Shown one piece after another: positions 26,336 through 34,758 of a stretch of DNA of 64,000 nucleotides. A program made the translations under genes and the position numbers. Every line of letters starts with the position of its first letter. Position 1 is the stretch's first letter. Source of the stretch: JAHEYG01 sp040403535. GTDB taxonomy: Bacteria > Bacteroidota > Bacteroidia > B-17B0 > Aurantibacillaceae. The stretch is from assembly GCA_040403535.1 (NCBI GenBank), contig JBBAKL010000006.1, forward strand, positions 1 through 64,000, given 5' to 3'. A model generated the notes under the pieces. The model worked only from the letters and a program-made list of their open reading frames with translations, had not been told where the DNA came from and did no database searches.

Positions 26336-26923
26336 ATGCTGATTAAAAAAGATAAATTTTGTGCACTATGTGATGAAGAGTTGATGCTTTTTGTAATGAA
26401 TGGTGATACAGGGGCATTTGACGAGTTGTATAAACGTTATGGTAAAAGATTAATGAATTATTTTTTAAAAATGCTCAATTACGACAATGAATTAGCAGAG
26501 GATGCATTACAGGATTTGTTCATGAAAATAGCTGAATCTCCTGAAAAATATGACGCTTCACGGCCCTTTAAAACCTGGGTATTTTCAATTGCCTCAAACT
26601 ATTGTAAAAACATATATCGCCACAATCTTGTTAAAGAACGATATTATAATGAATTAGCCTTTACCTCAGTTATATCACATGAAACTACCAATTACATAGA
26701 AAGCAAACTTGATTCAGGAAGTTTCGAGTACTGCTTAAATGAAGTTTTAAAGGAATTGACACCCGAGCGGAAAGAAGCTTTTATTCTGCGGTATCAGGAG
26801 GGGAAAAGTATTGCTGAAATCGCTTTAATTCAAGATTGTCCGGAAGGAAGCGTGAAATCACGATTGCATTACACTCTTAAATATTTGGAAGAACAATTAA
26901 ATCAGTTTAATCCTAAAAAATAG
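26336..26923 (+). CDS. ECF-type RNA polymerase sigma factor
   Basis: A 195-residue sigma-70 family protein with region 2 (about 18-92: DTGAFDELYKRYGKRL, then LAEDALQDLFMKI and FKTWVFSIASNYCKN) and region 4 (about 132-186: LTPERKEAFILRYQEGKSI, then CPEGSVKSRLHYTLKYL). Regions 1.1 and 3 are missing, as in ECF factors. It is followed 4 bp later by a membrane protein that could be its anti-sigma factor. The regulon is unknown; a divergent sensor kinase lies upstream. Confidence 0.92.
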   Translation: MLIKKDKFCALCDEELMLFVMNGDTGAFDELYKRYGKRLMNYFLKMLNYDNELAEDALQDLFMKIAESPEKYDASRPFKTWVFSIASNYCKNIYRHNLVKERYYNELAFTSVISHETTNYIESKLDSGSFEYCLNEVLKELTPERKEAFILRYQEGKSIAEIALIQDCPEGSVKSRLHYTLKYLEEQLNQFNPKK

Positions 26924-26927
26924 AATC

Positions 26928-27326
26928 ATGAATAATGGATTTGAAAACAGAATTATTGAAGCATTTAGTAAGGAGGCTAATGATACACCTGAGCCTTCTC
27001 GTGACCTGATAAAAAATGCACGAAGAATTGTGGCTAATCGTAAAAAGACAACTTTTATCACCAGATGCTGGAATAACCGGCTAACCAATCGGATCTCAGT
27101 ATATCAAACCGGTTTTGCCGCACTTATTATTGCCGCATGTGCTATTTTTGTTTCTCAGCAAAAATATTCAGGCGGTGGTTTCTATGATATACGAACGCAA
27201 ACCGCCACTACAAGCGTAAACAGCTCAACTGTTTTATCCGGATTAACACAGCATACCAACACCAATCAGTCGGTAAACACCACAACCGTGCTTACCAGTA
27301 TTTTAACGTTTGTTGCAAAAAATTAA
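26928..27326 (+). CDS. Possible anti-sigma factor, single-pass membrane protein
   Basis: A 132-residue protein: a charged cytoplasmic N-terminus (about 1-45, with GFENRIIEAFSKEAND and NARRIVANRKK), one helix (about 53-71, FAALIIAACAIFV) and an outer Ser/Thr/Asn-rich tail. There is no zinc-binding HxxxCxxC motif. Its position 4 bp after the ECF sigma gene and its topology suggest a membrane anti-sigma, which would be a natural substrate of an RseP-type protease. No sequence signature proves this. Confidence 0.5.
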   Translation: MNNGFENRIIEAFSKEANDTPEPSRDLIKNARRIVANRKKTTFITRCWNNRLTNRISVYQTGFAALIIAACAIFVSQQKYSGGGFYDIRTQTATTSVNSSTVLSGLTQHTNTNQSVNTTTVLTSILTFVAKN

Positions 27327-27327
27327 T

Positions 27328-27537
27328 ATGAAAATATCTCTTATTTTAATAGCCGCATTATGGCTTAAGTCCTGCGGTATGGCAACCGAAAACCGTGAAA
27401 AAATGGATGCAATGGCCAAACGCACATCCGATTCATTGTTAAACGCAATTGATAGTTCCTTGCTTGATCCGCTCAGGCAAACCGATACTAATAAACATTC
27501 GCAACACACTTCAACCTATGTTTTTGAGTATAAATAG
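27328..27537 (+). CDS. Small lipoprotein downstream of the sigma gene
   Basis: A 69-residue protein with a lipoprotein signal (KISLILIAALWLKSC, Cys at 16), then a short polar tail (GMATENREKMDAMAKRTSD). The ATG at 27328 is 1 bp after the previous stop, so it is the third gene of the sigma operon. The start upstream at 27310 would remove the clean signal peptide and overlap the previous gene. No family is recognised. Confidence 0.6.
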   Translation: MKISLILIAALWLKSCGMATENREKMDAMAKRTSDSLLNAIDSSLLDPLRQTDTNKHSQHTSTYVFEYK

Positions 27538-27631
27538 CGCATAAACACCAGGCTATAACTTATAAGTTATATCTCTCTAAAATTCACTGCTTTACAGAGG
27601 GAGTTTATTTAGGTAGTTTTCTTTAATTAAT

Positions 27632-27639
27632 TATATTTG
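27632..27639 (+). promoter_or_regulatory. -7 promoter box for the TMTC-like gene
   Basis: TATATTTG, a perfect match, 22 nt before the ATG at 27662, with TTTA about 21 bp upstream of the box. Confidence 0.6.
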
Positions 27640-27661
27640 TAAATCGTTTTAAAACAAGCAT

Positions 27662-30211
27662 ATGGCAAAACAAACCAAGGCAAACAAACAGCCTATATTT
27701 TCTGAACTTAAAAATACTTTTAAGTATTTCCCTTTTGTTAACCAAAAGCAGCCAATCATTGTATTAGCTCTGGTTGGTTTTATTTTTTATTGTACCTCTT
27801 TATACAATGAATATGCGTTGGACGACGGTATCATTATTCACCAAAACGATCACGTAATTAAAGGATTTAAAGGTATTGGTGATATTTTAACCAAGGATGC
27901 TTACGAAAGTTTCTATCGCCGAATGAATGCTACTGATCAGTTAGCCGGTGGTCGTTACCGTCCGTTATCCGTAGTTAGCTTTGCTATTGAACAACAATTT
28001 ATCGGAGCCTATCCAAAAGATGGTTTGTATCCGCAGCGGTGCTGGGACCTCAATAAAAACAACATTGATGACCCGGAAGAAGACTTAAACGCAGATGGTG
28101 TGTTTAACGAGGTAGATTGCCAGGTTAAAGGAGCATTTTTACGTCACTTTAACAATATGTGGACCTATGTTTTAGGTTGCATATTCTTGTATCTGGTATT
28201 TAGAAATTACATGTTCCGCGATAATCAGGACATGGCATTCTTATCGGCCTTATTATTTTTAACCCACCCAATGCATACAGAGGCAATTGCCAACGTAAAA
28301 AGTCGTGACGAGATTTTTTCCTTAATTTTCATATCGCTTACATTTCTCTATTCCTTTCGGTATCTGGAAGATAAAAAGGTTACAACTTTATTTTGGGGAT
28401 GTGTGATGTTCTTACTTGCATTGCTATCTAAAGAATACGCTGTTGTATTGTTGGGCCTGATCCCTCTTGCTGTTTATATTTTTACAAAAAACGAATTCGA
28501 TTTACAAAAATTCTTTAAGCCATTAGCAGGCTTTGCTGCAATCGGTCTTGGCGGCATTGTAATCCTAAAAGCAGGTGGCATGAGCCCTAATATGGCAAAT
28601 ATTGCCCGTTTAGCAGGCTTGGGTGTTGCAGGCGGAGGCGCTTATTTCTTTTACAAGAATTATCAAGAATACAAAAACATCTTCCTTGTATTTTTCATTT
28701 TTATGGTATCCGCGGTAATTATGTTGTATATCAAATATAACTTCGATATACATGCTCGTCCTGGTGACAAACCGGATAAGAGTTTCTGGTTGTTCCCGTT
28801 TTTATACGCTGCTGTTGGTATTTTCTTTGTTGGAAAAACAAACAATCAGAAGAACTTCCACACATTAATGAGCTGGTATTATTTTGTAATGTTGTTTTAC
28901 CTCGCCATGCGTTTGGTTGCGGTAAAATTAAAGCCTGGTGTACCTGATACTGAGATCTTAAACAACCCGTATTTGTTAGCGGATGGCCAGGAACGTTTTT
29001 GTACGAAGGCTTTTGTCTTGTTAAAGTATTTTACATTATTGTGGTTCCCGCATCCTTTATCTTCAGATTATTCTTATAACACAATTGCTTACCGTCATTT
29101 TACAGATTGGGATTTTATCGTATCAATCATTTTACACTTAGCATTAGTTTATTTTGCATACAGATTGATTGTTAAGAAACATGTTTTAGGCTTTGCAATT
29201 GCAGTTTACATTGCGTTCTTATTAATGATTGGTAACGTATTGATGGATATCGGTGCTACAATGGGTGAACGTTTAATGTTCCACTCTTCCATCGGATTCT
29301 GTATTTTCCTTGCGTGGTTAATATTGGAAGGAATGGAGAAGCTCAGTACTATCAGCATTAACTTCCGTAAGACAGCCCTGATCGGTTTCTTGGGTGCTGT
29401 TGTGTTCCTTTATGGCTGTAAAGCTTGGGAGCGTAACTGGGACTGGAAGAGTGATATTACTTTATTTATTAAAGACGCGAACACAATGCCTAACTCTGTA
29501 TTGGTGTTAGGTAATGCCGGTGCGCGTTGGATCGATTTAGCAGACACCAAATGGTTTAATAAAAAACCGGGTGAGGAAGCTAATCTTCCTTTTAGTACAT
29601 ATAAGGATGAGATGTTGGATTTCGTGGTAAATGACAGCGAGTTTGTAAGCGGTGTAAATAAGAAAAAAATCATTTTACCGTACGAAGAGAAAAAGTTTAA
29701 AGAGCAAAATTTAACTATGCGTCAGCGCAGTTTGTATAAAGGTATCAGTTACCTGAAGCATGCTACCAGTTTACATCCTCGATACGTAAACGGTTATTTG
29801 AATTTAGGTTTAGCTTATTATAAGTTAAAGCGCGATCGCGAAGCATTATTCTTCTGGAAGCATGCAGAACGTTTATATCCAAATAATCCTTATTTAAAGA
29901 ACTACTACATTGTGTACTACAACGAGTTGTTACAGCGTGGTTACCAAAAAGCTCAACGCGGTCGTTCAGATAGCGCGGCTTATGAATTAAACAAGGCAAC
30001 TATTTTAGACCGATATAACCCGGAAGGCTGGTATAATTTAGCAGGTGCTTACTTCAATTTAGGCAGGTATGTTAAATCGAAAGAATGTTTGCAGGAAGCC
30101 CTAAAATTGAATCCAAACCACGCGAATTCACTTCAGTTAATGCGTTCAATAACACCACAAATGTTAGGCGAAGCTCCGGTAACGGCTTCTGCTGCTCCGG
30201 TTAAAAATTAA
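27662..30211 (+). CDS. TMTC-like multi-TM protein with TPRs and a TSP3-like calcium segment
   Basis: An 849-residue protein. The N-terminus has a first helix (about 31-47), the Asp pair in NEYALDDGIII (54-55) and RYRPLSVVSFAIE, all features of TMTC-type protein O-mannosyltransferases (GT-C fold). About a dozen more helices follow to residue 600, then a C-terminal TPR domain (about 690-835: NGYLNLGLAYYKLKRDREA, then GWYNLAGAYFNLGRYVKS). The first outer loop has an inserted Cys-flanked calcium-type segment (127-153). The substrate and the sugar are not known; Bacteroidota do O-glycosylate exported proteins. The operon continues with the cupin and a T9SS cargo gene. Confidence 0.75.
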   Translation: MAKQTKANKQPIFSELKNTFKYFPFVNQKQPIIVLALVGFIFYCTSLYNEYALDDGIIIHQNDHVIKGFKGIGDILTKDAYESFYRRMNATDQLAGGRYRPLSVVSFAIEQQFIGAYPKDGLYPQRCWDLNKNNIDDPEEDLNADGVFNEVDCQVKGAFLRHFNNMWTYVLGCIFLYLVFRNYMFRDNQDMAFLSALLFLTHPMHTEAIANVKSRDEIFSLIFISLTFLYSFRYLEDKKVTTLFWGCVMFLLALLSKEYAVVLLGLIPLAVYIFTKNEFDLQKFFKPLAGFAAIGLGGIVILKAGGMSPNMANIARLAGLGVAGGGAYFFYKNYQEYKNIFLVFFIFMVSAVIMLYIKYNFDIHARPGDKPDKSFWLFPFLYAAVGIFFVGKTNNQKNFHTLMSWYYFVMLFYLAMRLVAVKLKPGVPDTEILNNPYLLADGQERFCTKAFVLLKYFTLLWFPHPLSSDYSYNTIAYRHFTDWDFIVSIILHLALVYFAYRLIVKKHVLGFAIAVYIAFLLMIGNVLMDIGATMGERLMFHSSIGFCIFLAWLILEGMEKLSTISINFRKTALIGFLGAVVFLYGCKAWERNWDWKSDITLFIKDANTMPNSVLVLGNAGARWIDLADTKWFNKKPGEEANLPFSTYKDEMLDFVVNDSEFVSGVNKKKIILPYEEKKFKEQNLTMRQRSLYKGISYLKHATSLHPRYVNGYLNLGLAYYKLKRDREALFFWKHAERLYPNNPYLKNYYIVYYNELLQRGYQKAQRGRSDSAAYELNKATILDRYNPEGWYNLAGAYFNLGRYVKSKECLQEALKLNPNHANSLQLMRSITPQMLGEAPVTASAAPVKN

Positions 30212-30216
30212 TTGAT

Positions 30217-30618
30217 TTGAACCGTATTTCATTTATATTAATGTTGATAATGGGTTGTTTCTTTTCAGGAAAAACTCAAAATCACATCAGTACGGATACA
30301 GTAGGGCTAAAGACCGTTAGTGATAATGTTTACAATAAGCCCTTATTTGGCGATAGTTTAGCCAGTTCCTTTGTAATTATTATTAAAAAAGAAGTTAGGC
30401 TACATAAACATTTACATCACTCAGAACATGTAGTGGTTTTAGAAGGAAGCGGAAGTATGAATCTAGGCGGGAAACAATTGGAAATAAAAAAAGGAGATGT
30501 GATTTTTATCCCTAAAAACACACCTCATTCCGTTAAAATTTCAGGAAATCAGCCCTTGAAAGTGTTGAGCATTCAAGCTCCTTTTTTTGATGGAAAAGAC
30601 AGACAATTTATAGATTAA
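30217..30618 (+). CDS. Exported cupin-domain protein
   Basis: A 133-residue protein with a lipoprotein-like signal (NRISFILMLIMGC, Cys at 13) and a single cupin barrel. The two cupin motifs are recognisable: HKHLHHSEHVVVLEGSGSM (metal His residues) and PKNTPHSVKI. The start is a TTG at 30217; the next ATG, at 30241, would destroy the signal peptide, so TTG is preferred. It lies 5 bp after the TMTC-like gene and 4 bp before the T9SS-cargo gene. The substrate is unknown. Confidence 0.75.
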   Translation: MNRISFILMLIMGCFFSGKTQNHISTDTVGLKTVSDNVYNKPLFGDSLASSFVIIIKKEVRLHKHLHHSEHVVVLEGSGSMNLGGKQLEIKKGDVIFIPKNTPHSVKISGNQPLKVLSIQAPFFDGKDRQFID

Positions 30619-30622
30619 CAGA

Positions 30623-32740
30623 ATGAAAAAAATTTTTGTACTTATAATATTTACATTTTTGATTGGCGCTGTAAGGGCACAGGTATTATTCTCAGATAAA
30701 TTTAATTTGCTCTCTTTGCAAACGGATGTTCAAGTGATTGGAAGCAAAACCACCACAACCTCCTACACAACGGCACCGACCGGATATGATGTGATCGACG
30801 ACGGATTAAAAAACAATATTGGTACTACCAATGGTCCCAATAAGCCATTTAATGTTGCGGCTTTAAAAACCAAAGGATGGGCAGTGTTGTATAACGAGAA
30901 CGAAAAAGATACTTTCTTAGTAACAACTTCCTGGCTGGATACTAACGCTGCCACTAAACGTTTTGTGGTTACGCCGGTAATAAATAACATTTCTGCAAAT
31001 TCGATATTGTCCTGGGAGGCAAAATCGCCCGACCCGAATTATCCTGAAGGATATGAAGTTTATGTAACAACAAACACAAGCGGAACGCTAACTGCAAACA
31101 GCTTTAATTTAGTTGATCGAGTTTTTAATATCAATGATGGCAATACAATTGGTGGGGGAGAAAAGTCGGTTTGGACAAAAAGAGGCGTTTCATTAGCAGC
31201 GTATGCCGGACAAAACATTCGTATTGCTTTTAAAAACATCTCACAAAACATGTATCAGTTATGGCTGGATGACATAAAAATCGAAAACATTGCTAGCGGT
31301 CTGGATGTAGCTCTTAGTGACGGTCAGGGTATCTATAAGTACAATAAAGTAAGCACCAATGGCAATATCAATTGCAGGGCTACTAATAACGGTACTGCAA
31401 CTATCAATGCGCTTACTTTAAACTACAACATTAAAGGACCGGCTAATTATAATTACACGCAGGCATTTAGTTTTTCTCAGGCATTAACGCCATACGCGTT
31501 TGGCGATTTAACATTTAACCTGCCTTATAACATCCCGACACCTGGATTTTATAATGTTAAAATATGGGTAAGCTTTGTAAATGGTTTAACGGATCAGAAT
31601 ACTTTAAATGATACCATATACTCATCGCTTAGTATAATGACAACACCGCCAGCCAAGAATGTTTTGGCCGAACAATTTTTAAGCGCATTTGACGGAAATA
31701 GTCCAGACGGACAAGATAAACTTGCGGCGTTAACGGCGAGTAATGTAGTAGCTGTAAACATTCATGTTGACGATTCATTAGAAAATATTTCAGCCTCAGG
31801 TGCTATTTCGGCATACAAAAAGAAGACCACCACAGCAATGTTTGATCGAGCTTATTCTAGTGATGTAACTGCTGTTACATTCGATCGTCCGGCCTATGCC
31901 ACTCGATTAAATCAAAGAAAAACATCAATCGTTCCAGCATCGGTAAGCGTTATTAATAAAAGCTATAATAGCTCTACACGTGAGTTAACTTTTACTGTTC
32001 AGGTCAACTTCGTTGCCGAAACTCAAGGCGACTACCGAATAAACGCATACATCACCGAAAATAACGTTAGCGGAAAAGGCTCCGACACCACTTTAAACGG
32101 TTGGAACCAATTAAGTTTTATGTATAATGTACCGTTTTCACAGTATTATCAGCAAGGATATTATTTGGCTAGTGCCAACGGGCACGTGTTAAAAGCCTGG
32201 CAATATCGCCATCAGAGTGTATTAGACACTATGCTGGACGGATCGTTTGGCGCATCAGGAATTATTCCTTCAACAGGTGGAACATTAAATCAGAATTTCA
32301 CCAAGGTTTATACGTATACTGTACCAACTGTTTCTGCCGGTGTTGCAAAGCATCATCCGGATAATTTATACATTGTAGCAACCGTATCTGAATTTAATGC
32401 AGATGTAAATAAACGTTCGGTACTAAATTGTTATCAGGAGAAGGCCACAGCCGGAACAGAAGTCATATTCGTAAATGAATTGGTTAACAACGCGCGCTTT
32501 GCACTTTATCCGAATCCGGCCACATCTCTGGTTAATGTTCTGGTTCCTGAAAACAGTTTTTCAAACACTGTCACAATAACCATTACCGATATATTAGGAA
32601 AAGTGGTATATAATCAGAATGCACAAATGCGATTTGGTTTAATTCAACTGAATCTATTTGATTTTCAAAACGGCGCTTACTTTGTTAATTTGAGTGATGG
32701 TTTATATAGCCGCACACAAAAGTTAATTATCAGTAAGTAA
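30623..32740 (+). CDS. T9SS-secreted Omp28-related protein
   Basis: A 705-residue exported protein with a signal peptide (about 1-20, ending IGAVRAQ). After it comes a choice-of-anchor J-type beta domain (about 40-220: TAPTGYDVIDDGL, ISANSILSWEAKSPD, RIAFKNISQNMYQLWLDDI). An Omp28-like domain (about 345-595) follows. The end is a type A T9SS sorting domain (about 630-705: FALYPNPATSLVNV, then DILGKVVYN and QKLIISK). It is therefore delivered to the surface or medium through the type IX system, whose PorW is encoded at the left edge of the window. Confidence 0.9.
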   Translation: MKKIFVLIIFTFLIGAVRAQVLFSDKFNLLSLQTDVQVIGSKTTTTSYTTAPTGYDVIDDGLKNNIGTTNGPNKPFNVAALKTKGWAVLYNENEKDTFLVTTSWLDTNAATKRFVVTPVINNISANSILSWEAKSPDPNYPEGYEVYVTTNTSGTLTANSFNLVDRVFNINDGNTIGGGEKSVWTKRGVSLAAYAGQNIRIAFKNISQNMYQLWLDDIKIENIASGLDVALSDGQGIYKYNKVSTNGNINCRATNNGTATINALTLNYNIKGPANYNYTQAFSFSQALTPYAFGDLTFNLPYNIPTPGFYNVKIWVSFVNGLTDQNTLNDTIYSSLSIMTTPPAKNVLAEQFLSAFDGNSPDGQDKLAALTASNVVAVNIHVDDSLENISASGAISAYKKKTTTAMFDRAYSSDVTAVTFDRPAYATRLNQRKTSIVPASVSVINKSYNSSTRELTFTVQVNFVAETQGDYRINAYITENNVSGKGSDTTLNGWNQLSFMYNVPFSQYYQQGYYLASANGHVLKAWQYRHQSVLDTMLDGSFGASGIIPSTGGTLNQNFTKVYTYTVPTVSAGVAKHHPDNLYIVATVSEFNADVNKRSVLNCYQEKATAGTEVIFVNELVNNARFALYPNPATSLVNVLVPENSFSNTVTITITDILGKVVYNQNAQMRFGLIQLNLFDFQNGAYFVNLSDGLYSRTQKLIISK

Positions 32741-32743
32741 ATA

Positions 32744-33172
32744 ATGCCAACGAATACCACTCAATTTGAAATTGCTGCTTGTAGCGATAGTGAATTTGGT
32801 GAAGTAGTGAAGTATATTGAATTGTTGCAACTCGACAACAACAAGTTAAACTCATCACAATTTCTTGTTGCCAAAAAAGAAAATAAGGTAGTTGGATTTG
32901 GCAGATTAAGATCCTATTCCGTCTGCCAGGAGTTGTGTTCTCTTGGTGTAATAGAACCTTTCAGAAATAAGGGAGCGGGAACAGCCATTTCTCTGGAGCT
33001 GATAAAAAAAGCAGAACTTCCTTTGTATGTGGTGACTATTATACCGGTTTTTTTTAGCAGGCTTGGATTTGAGGAGGTTGAGGAATTTCCAAGCGATATT
33101 GGTGTAAAAATGAGCTATTGTACAGATAGTTTGCCGGTTCCTGAAACCTATGTTGCCATGCGTCATAAATGA
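32744..33172 (+). CDS. GNAT family N-acetyltransferase
   Basis: A 142-residue GNAT. Acetyl-CoA is bound at CSLGVIEPFRNKGAGTAIS (about 63-81), which has the R/Q-x-x-G-x-G/A motif. The segment KKENKVVGFGRLRSY is typical of the central strands. The length and order fit single-domain GNATs that acetylate amino groups of small molecules or proteins. It is 4 bp downstream of the T9SS cargo gene but the substrate is unknown. Confidence 0.85.
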   Translation: MPTNTTQFEIAACSDSEFGEVVKYIELLQLDNNKLNSSQFLVAKKENKVVGFGRLRSYSVCQELCSLGVIEPFRNKGAGTAISLELIKKAELPLYVVTIIPVFFSRLGFEEVEEFPSDIGVKMSYCTDSLPVPETYVAMRHK

Positions 33173-33211
33173 TTTTAGGTGTAAAATTGGTTTTTAAATC
33201 TAAAAATTTAC

Positions 33212-33219
33212 TACATTTG
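33212..33219 (+). promoter_or_regulatory. -7 promoter box of tRNA-Leu
   Basis: TACATTTG, a perfect TAnnTTTG, 28 nt before the tRNA, with a -33-like ATTG at 33186-33189 (22-bp spacer). It is the best complete promoter in the window. Confidence 0.75.
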
Positions 33220-33247
33220 CATTCCCTCCATTAAGGAGAATTGCGTT

Positions 33248-33329
33248 GCGGATGTGGCGTAATTGGTAGCCGCACCAGACTTAGGATCTGGCGCCGCGAG
33301 GCGTGGGGGTTCGAGTCCCTTCATCCGCA
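33248..33329 (+). tRNA. tRNA-Leu (anticodon UAG)
   Basis: A class II tRNA of 82 nt: acceptor stem GCGGATG/CATCCGC, anticodon stem CCAGA/TCTGG with a 7-nt loop holding TAG at 33282-33284, variable arm CGCCGCGAGGCG and T-arm GGGGTTCGAGTCCC. The discriminator is A and the CCA end is not encoded. The codons read are CUA and probably others of the CUN box. Confidence 0.97.
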
Positions 33330-33339
33330 CAGAAAAATG

Positions 33340-33369
33340 AAAACCCCGACTTATTCGGGGTTTTTTGTT
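33340..33369 (+). terminator. Rho-independent terminator after tRNA-Leu
   Basis: A perfect 9-bp stem AAAACCCCG/CGGGGTTTT, a 7-nt loop, and six Ts followed by GTTT. Confidence 0.9.
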
Positions 33370-33404
33370 TTACTATAGTTTTAATACAAATCTTAACTTA
33401 CTTA

Positions 33405-33944
33405 TTAGTTCAAATTAGGATCAAAGGCAATATCCGAAAACAACTTATAGGTTTCTTTAATTTTTGCCAACTCTTCTCCCCACAAATTTTTAGGATTATT
33501 GTTGAGTACATTGTAATTATCTGCCTCGTTTTTGAACCAGGCTTTTTGAATCAATTCTTCTTTTAATTGTCCTGGAGTCCATCCCGAATACCCCACAAAA
33601 AACCGTACGTTATGTGTTTTCACTTTGCCGTGTTCTATCAAATGACAAAGTTCAAAGAAGTTTCCGCCCCAATACAATCCTTCTGCAATTTTAATACTAT
33701 CTGTCAAATCGTTTCCTAAATTATGTATATAGTAAAGTTGGTTTTTTGATACAGGCCCTCCTTCATATACAGGAAAATTACCGTTTTTTAAATGTGGAAA
33801 TAAATCACGCAACATCAATTCGGTTTTGAAGTTTAATACGAACCCCAAAGAACCCTCTTCGTTATCTTCTGTCAGAAAGATGACAGCTCTTTTAAAATAC
33901 CCATCCTGTAACATTGGGTGTGCAATGAGAAATTCGCCAACCAT
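33405..33944 (-). CDS. YqgE/AlgH family protein
   Basis: A 179-residue protein with the family hallmarks: FLIAHPMLQDGYFKRAVIFL at the start, GSLGFVLNF, YEGGPVSKNQLYYIH and GYSGWTPGQLKEE. YqgE/AlgH (DUF179) is found in most bacteria and has no firmly established function, though AlgH has been linked to alginate control and cysteine metabolism. It lies convergent with the tRNA gene. The start is the usual one for the family. Confidence 0.92.
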   Translation of the reverse strand: MVGEFLIAHPMLQDGYFKRAVIFLTEDNEEGSLGFVLNFKTELMLRDLFPHLKNGNFPVYEGGPVSKNQLYYIHNLGNDLTDSIKIAEGLYWGGNFFELCHLIEHGKVKTHNVRFFVGYSGWTPGQLKEELIQKAWFKNEADNYNVLNNNPKNLWGEELAKIKETYKLFSDIAFDPNLN

Positions 33945-34016
33945 AGTGTACTAATTTACAAAAAATATTAGCATTTTAAAATGACGCTAATTAGGCTAAA
34001 ATAGAATCAATAATCT

Positions 34017-34024
34017 TACCTTTG
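34017..34024 (+). promoter_or_regulatory. -7 promoter box of pdxH
   Basis: TACCTTTG, a perfect match, 12 nt before the pdxH ATG at 34037. The TTG inside the box is in frame with pdxH and would be a false start. Confidence 0.65.
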
Positions 34025-34036
34025 AAAAAAATAGTT

Positions 34037-34684
34037 ATGAGTTTACGTGATGAAATTAAAAAACTGAGGGAAGACTTTGTTAAAGGTCATTTGTTGGAAT
34101 CAGAAGTAAACGCCGATCCTTTTAAACAATTTGAATTATGGTTAGGTCAGGCTGTTGAGTCAAAAGTTTCTGAAGTACAGGCGATGACCTTATGTACGGT
34201 TTCTCCGGAAGGCAAACCTGCTTCGCGTATTGTTTACCTACGCGAGTTTGAAAATAATCAGTTCTGGTTTTATGGAAACTACAATTCGCGTAAAGCAAAA
34301 AACATGGAAACCAATCCAAATATTAGCTTAAGTTTCTTTTGGCCTGATCTGGAGCGTCAAATCCGCATTGAAGGTACAGTTGTAAAATGCGATCCAAGTT
34401 TCAGTGATAATTATTTTAACAACCGACCGCGTGAATCAAAAATAGGTTCATGGAGTTCCAACCAAAGCGCAGAATTAAAATCACGACATGAACTGGAGGA
34501 TTTGGTGGATGAATTTTCGAAAAAATTTGAAGGAAAAGAAGTTCCACGTCCCGATTTCTGGGGAGGGTGGGTACTTACTGCTGATTATTATGAGTTTTGG
34601 CAGGGAAGAAAAAGCCGTTTACACGACAGAGTCATTTATACTAAGCAAAATAGTAGCTGGAAAATTTCTAGATTAGCTCCATAA
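34037..34684 (+). CDS. pdxH: Pyridoxamine/pyridoxine 5'-phosphate oxidase
   Basis: A 215-residue FMN enzyme that oxidises PNP or PMP to PLP, the last step of vitamin B6 synthesis and salvage. Family sequences are clear: DPFKQFELWLGQAVES, then the FMN-binding ASRIVYLREFEN and NYNSRKAKNME, and the C-terminal WGGWVLTADYYEFWQGRKSR and LHDRVIY. The ATG at 34037 is chosen because an in-frame TTG at 34022 lies inside the promoter box. PLP would have served the now decayed lyase at 37.3 kb, as well as many other enzymes. Confidence 0.96.
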   Translation: MSLRDEIKKLREDFVKGHLLESEVNADPFKQFELWLGQAVESKVSEVQAMTLCTVSPEGKPASRIVYLREFENNQFWFYGNYNSRKAKNMETNPNISLSFFWPDLERQIRIEGTVVKCDPSFSDNYFNNRPRESKIGSWSSNQSAELKSRHELEDLVDEFSKKFEGKEVPRPDFWGGWVLTADYYEFWQGRKSRLHDRVIYTKQNSSWKISRLAP

Positions 34685-34758
34685 ACTTCAACGCCTATCG
34701 ATCGGACATATCACGTAACATGTCTTTCTTTGAATAGTAGAACTAAAAACAAATTATT

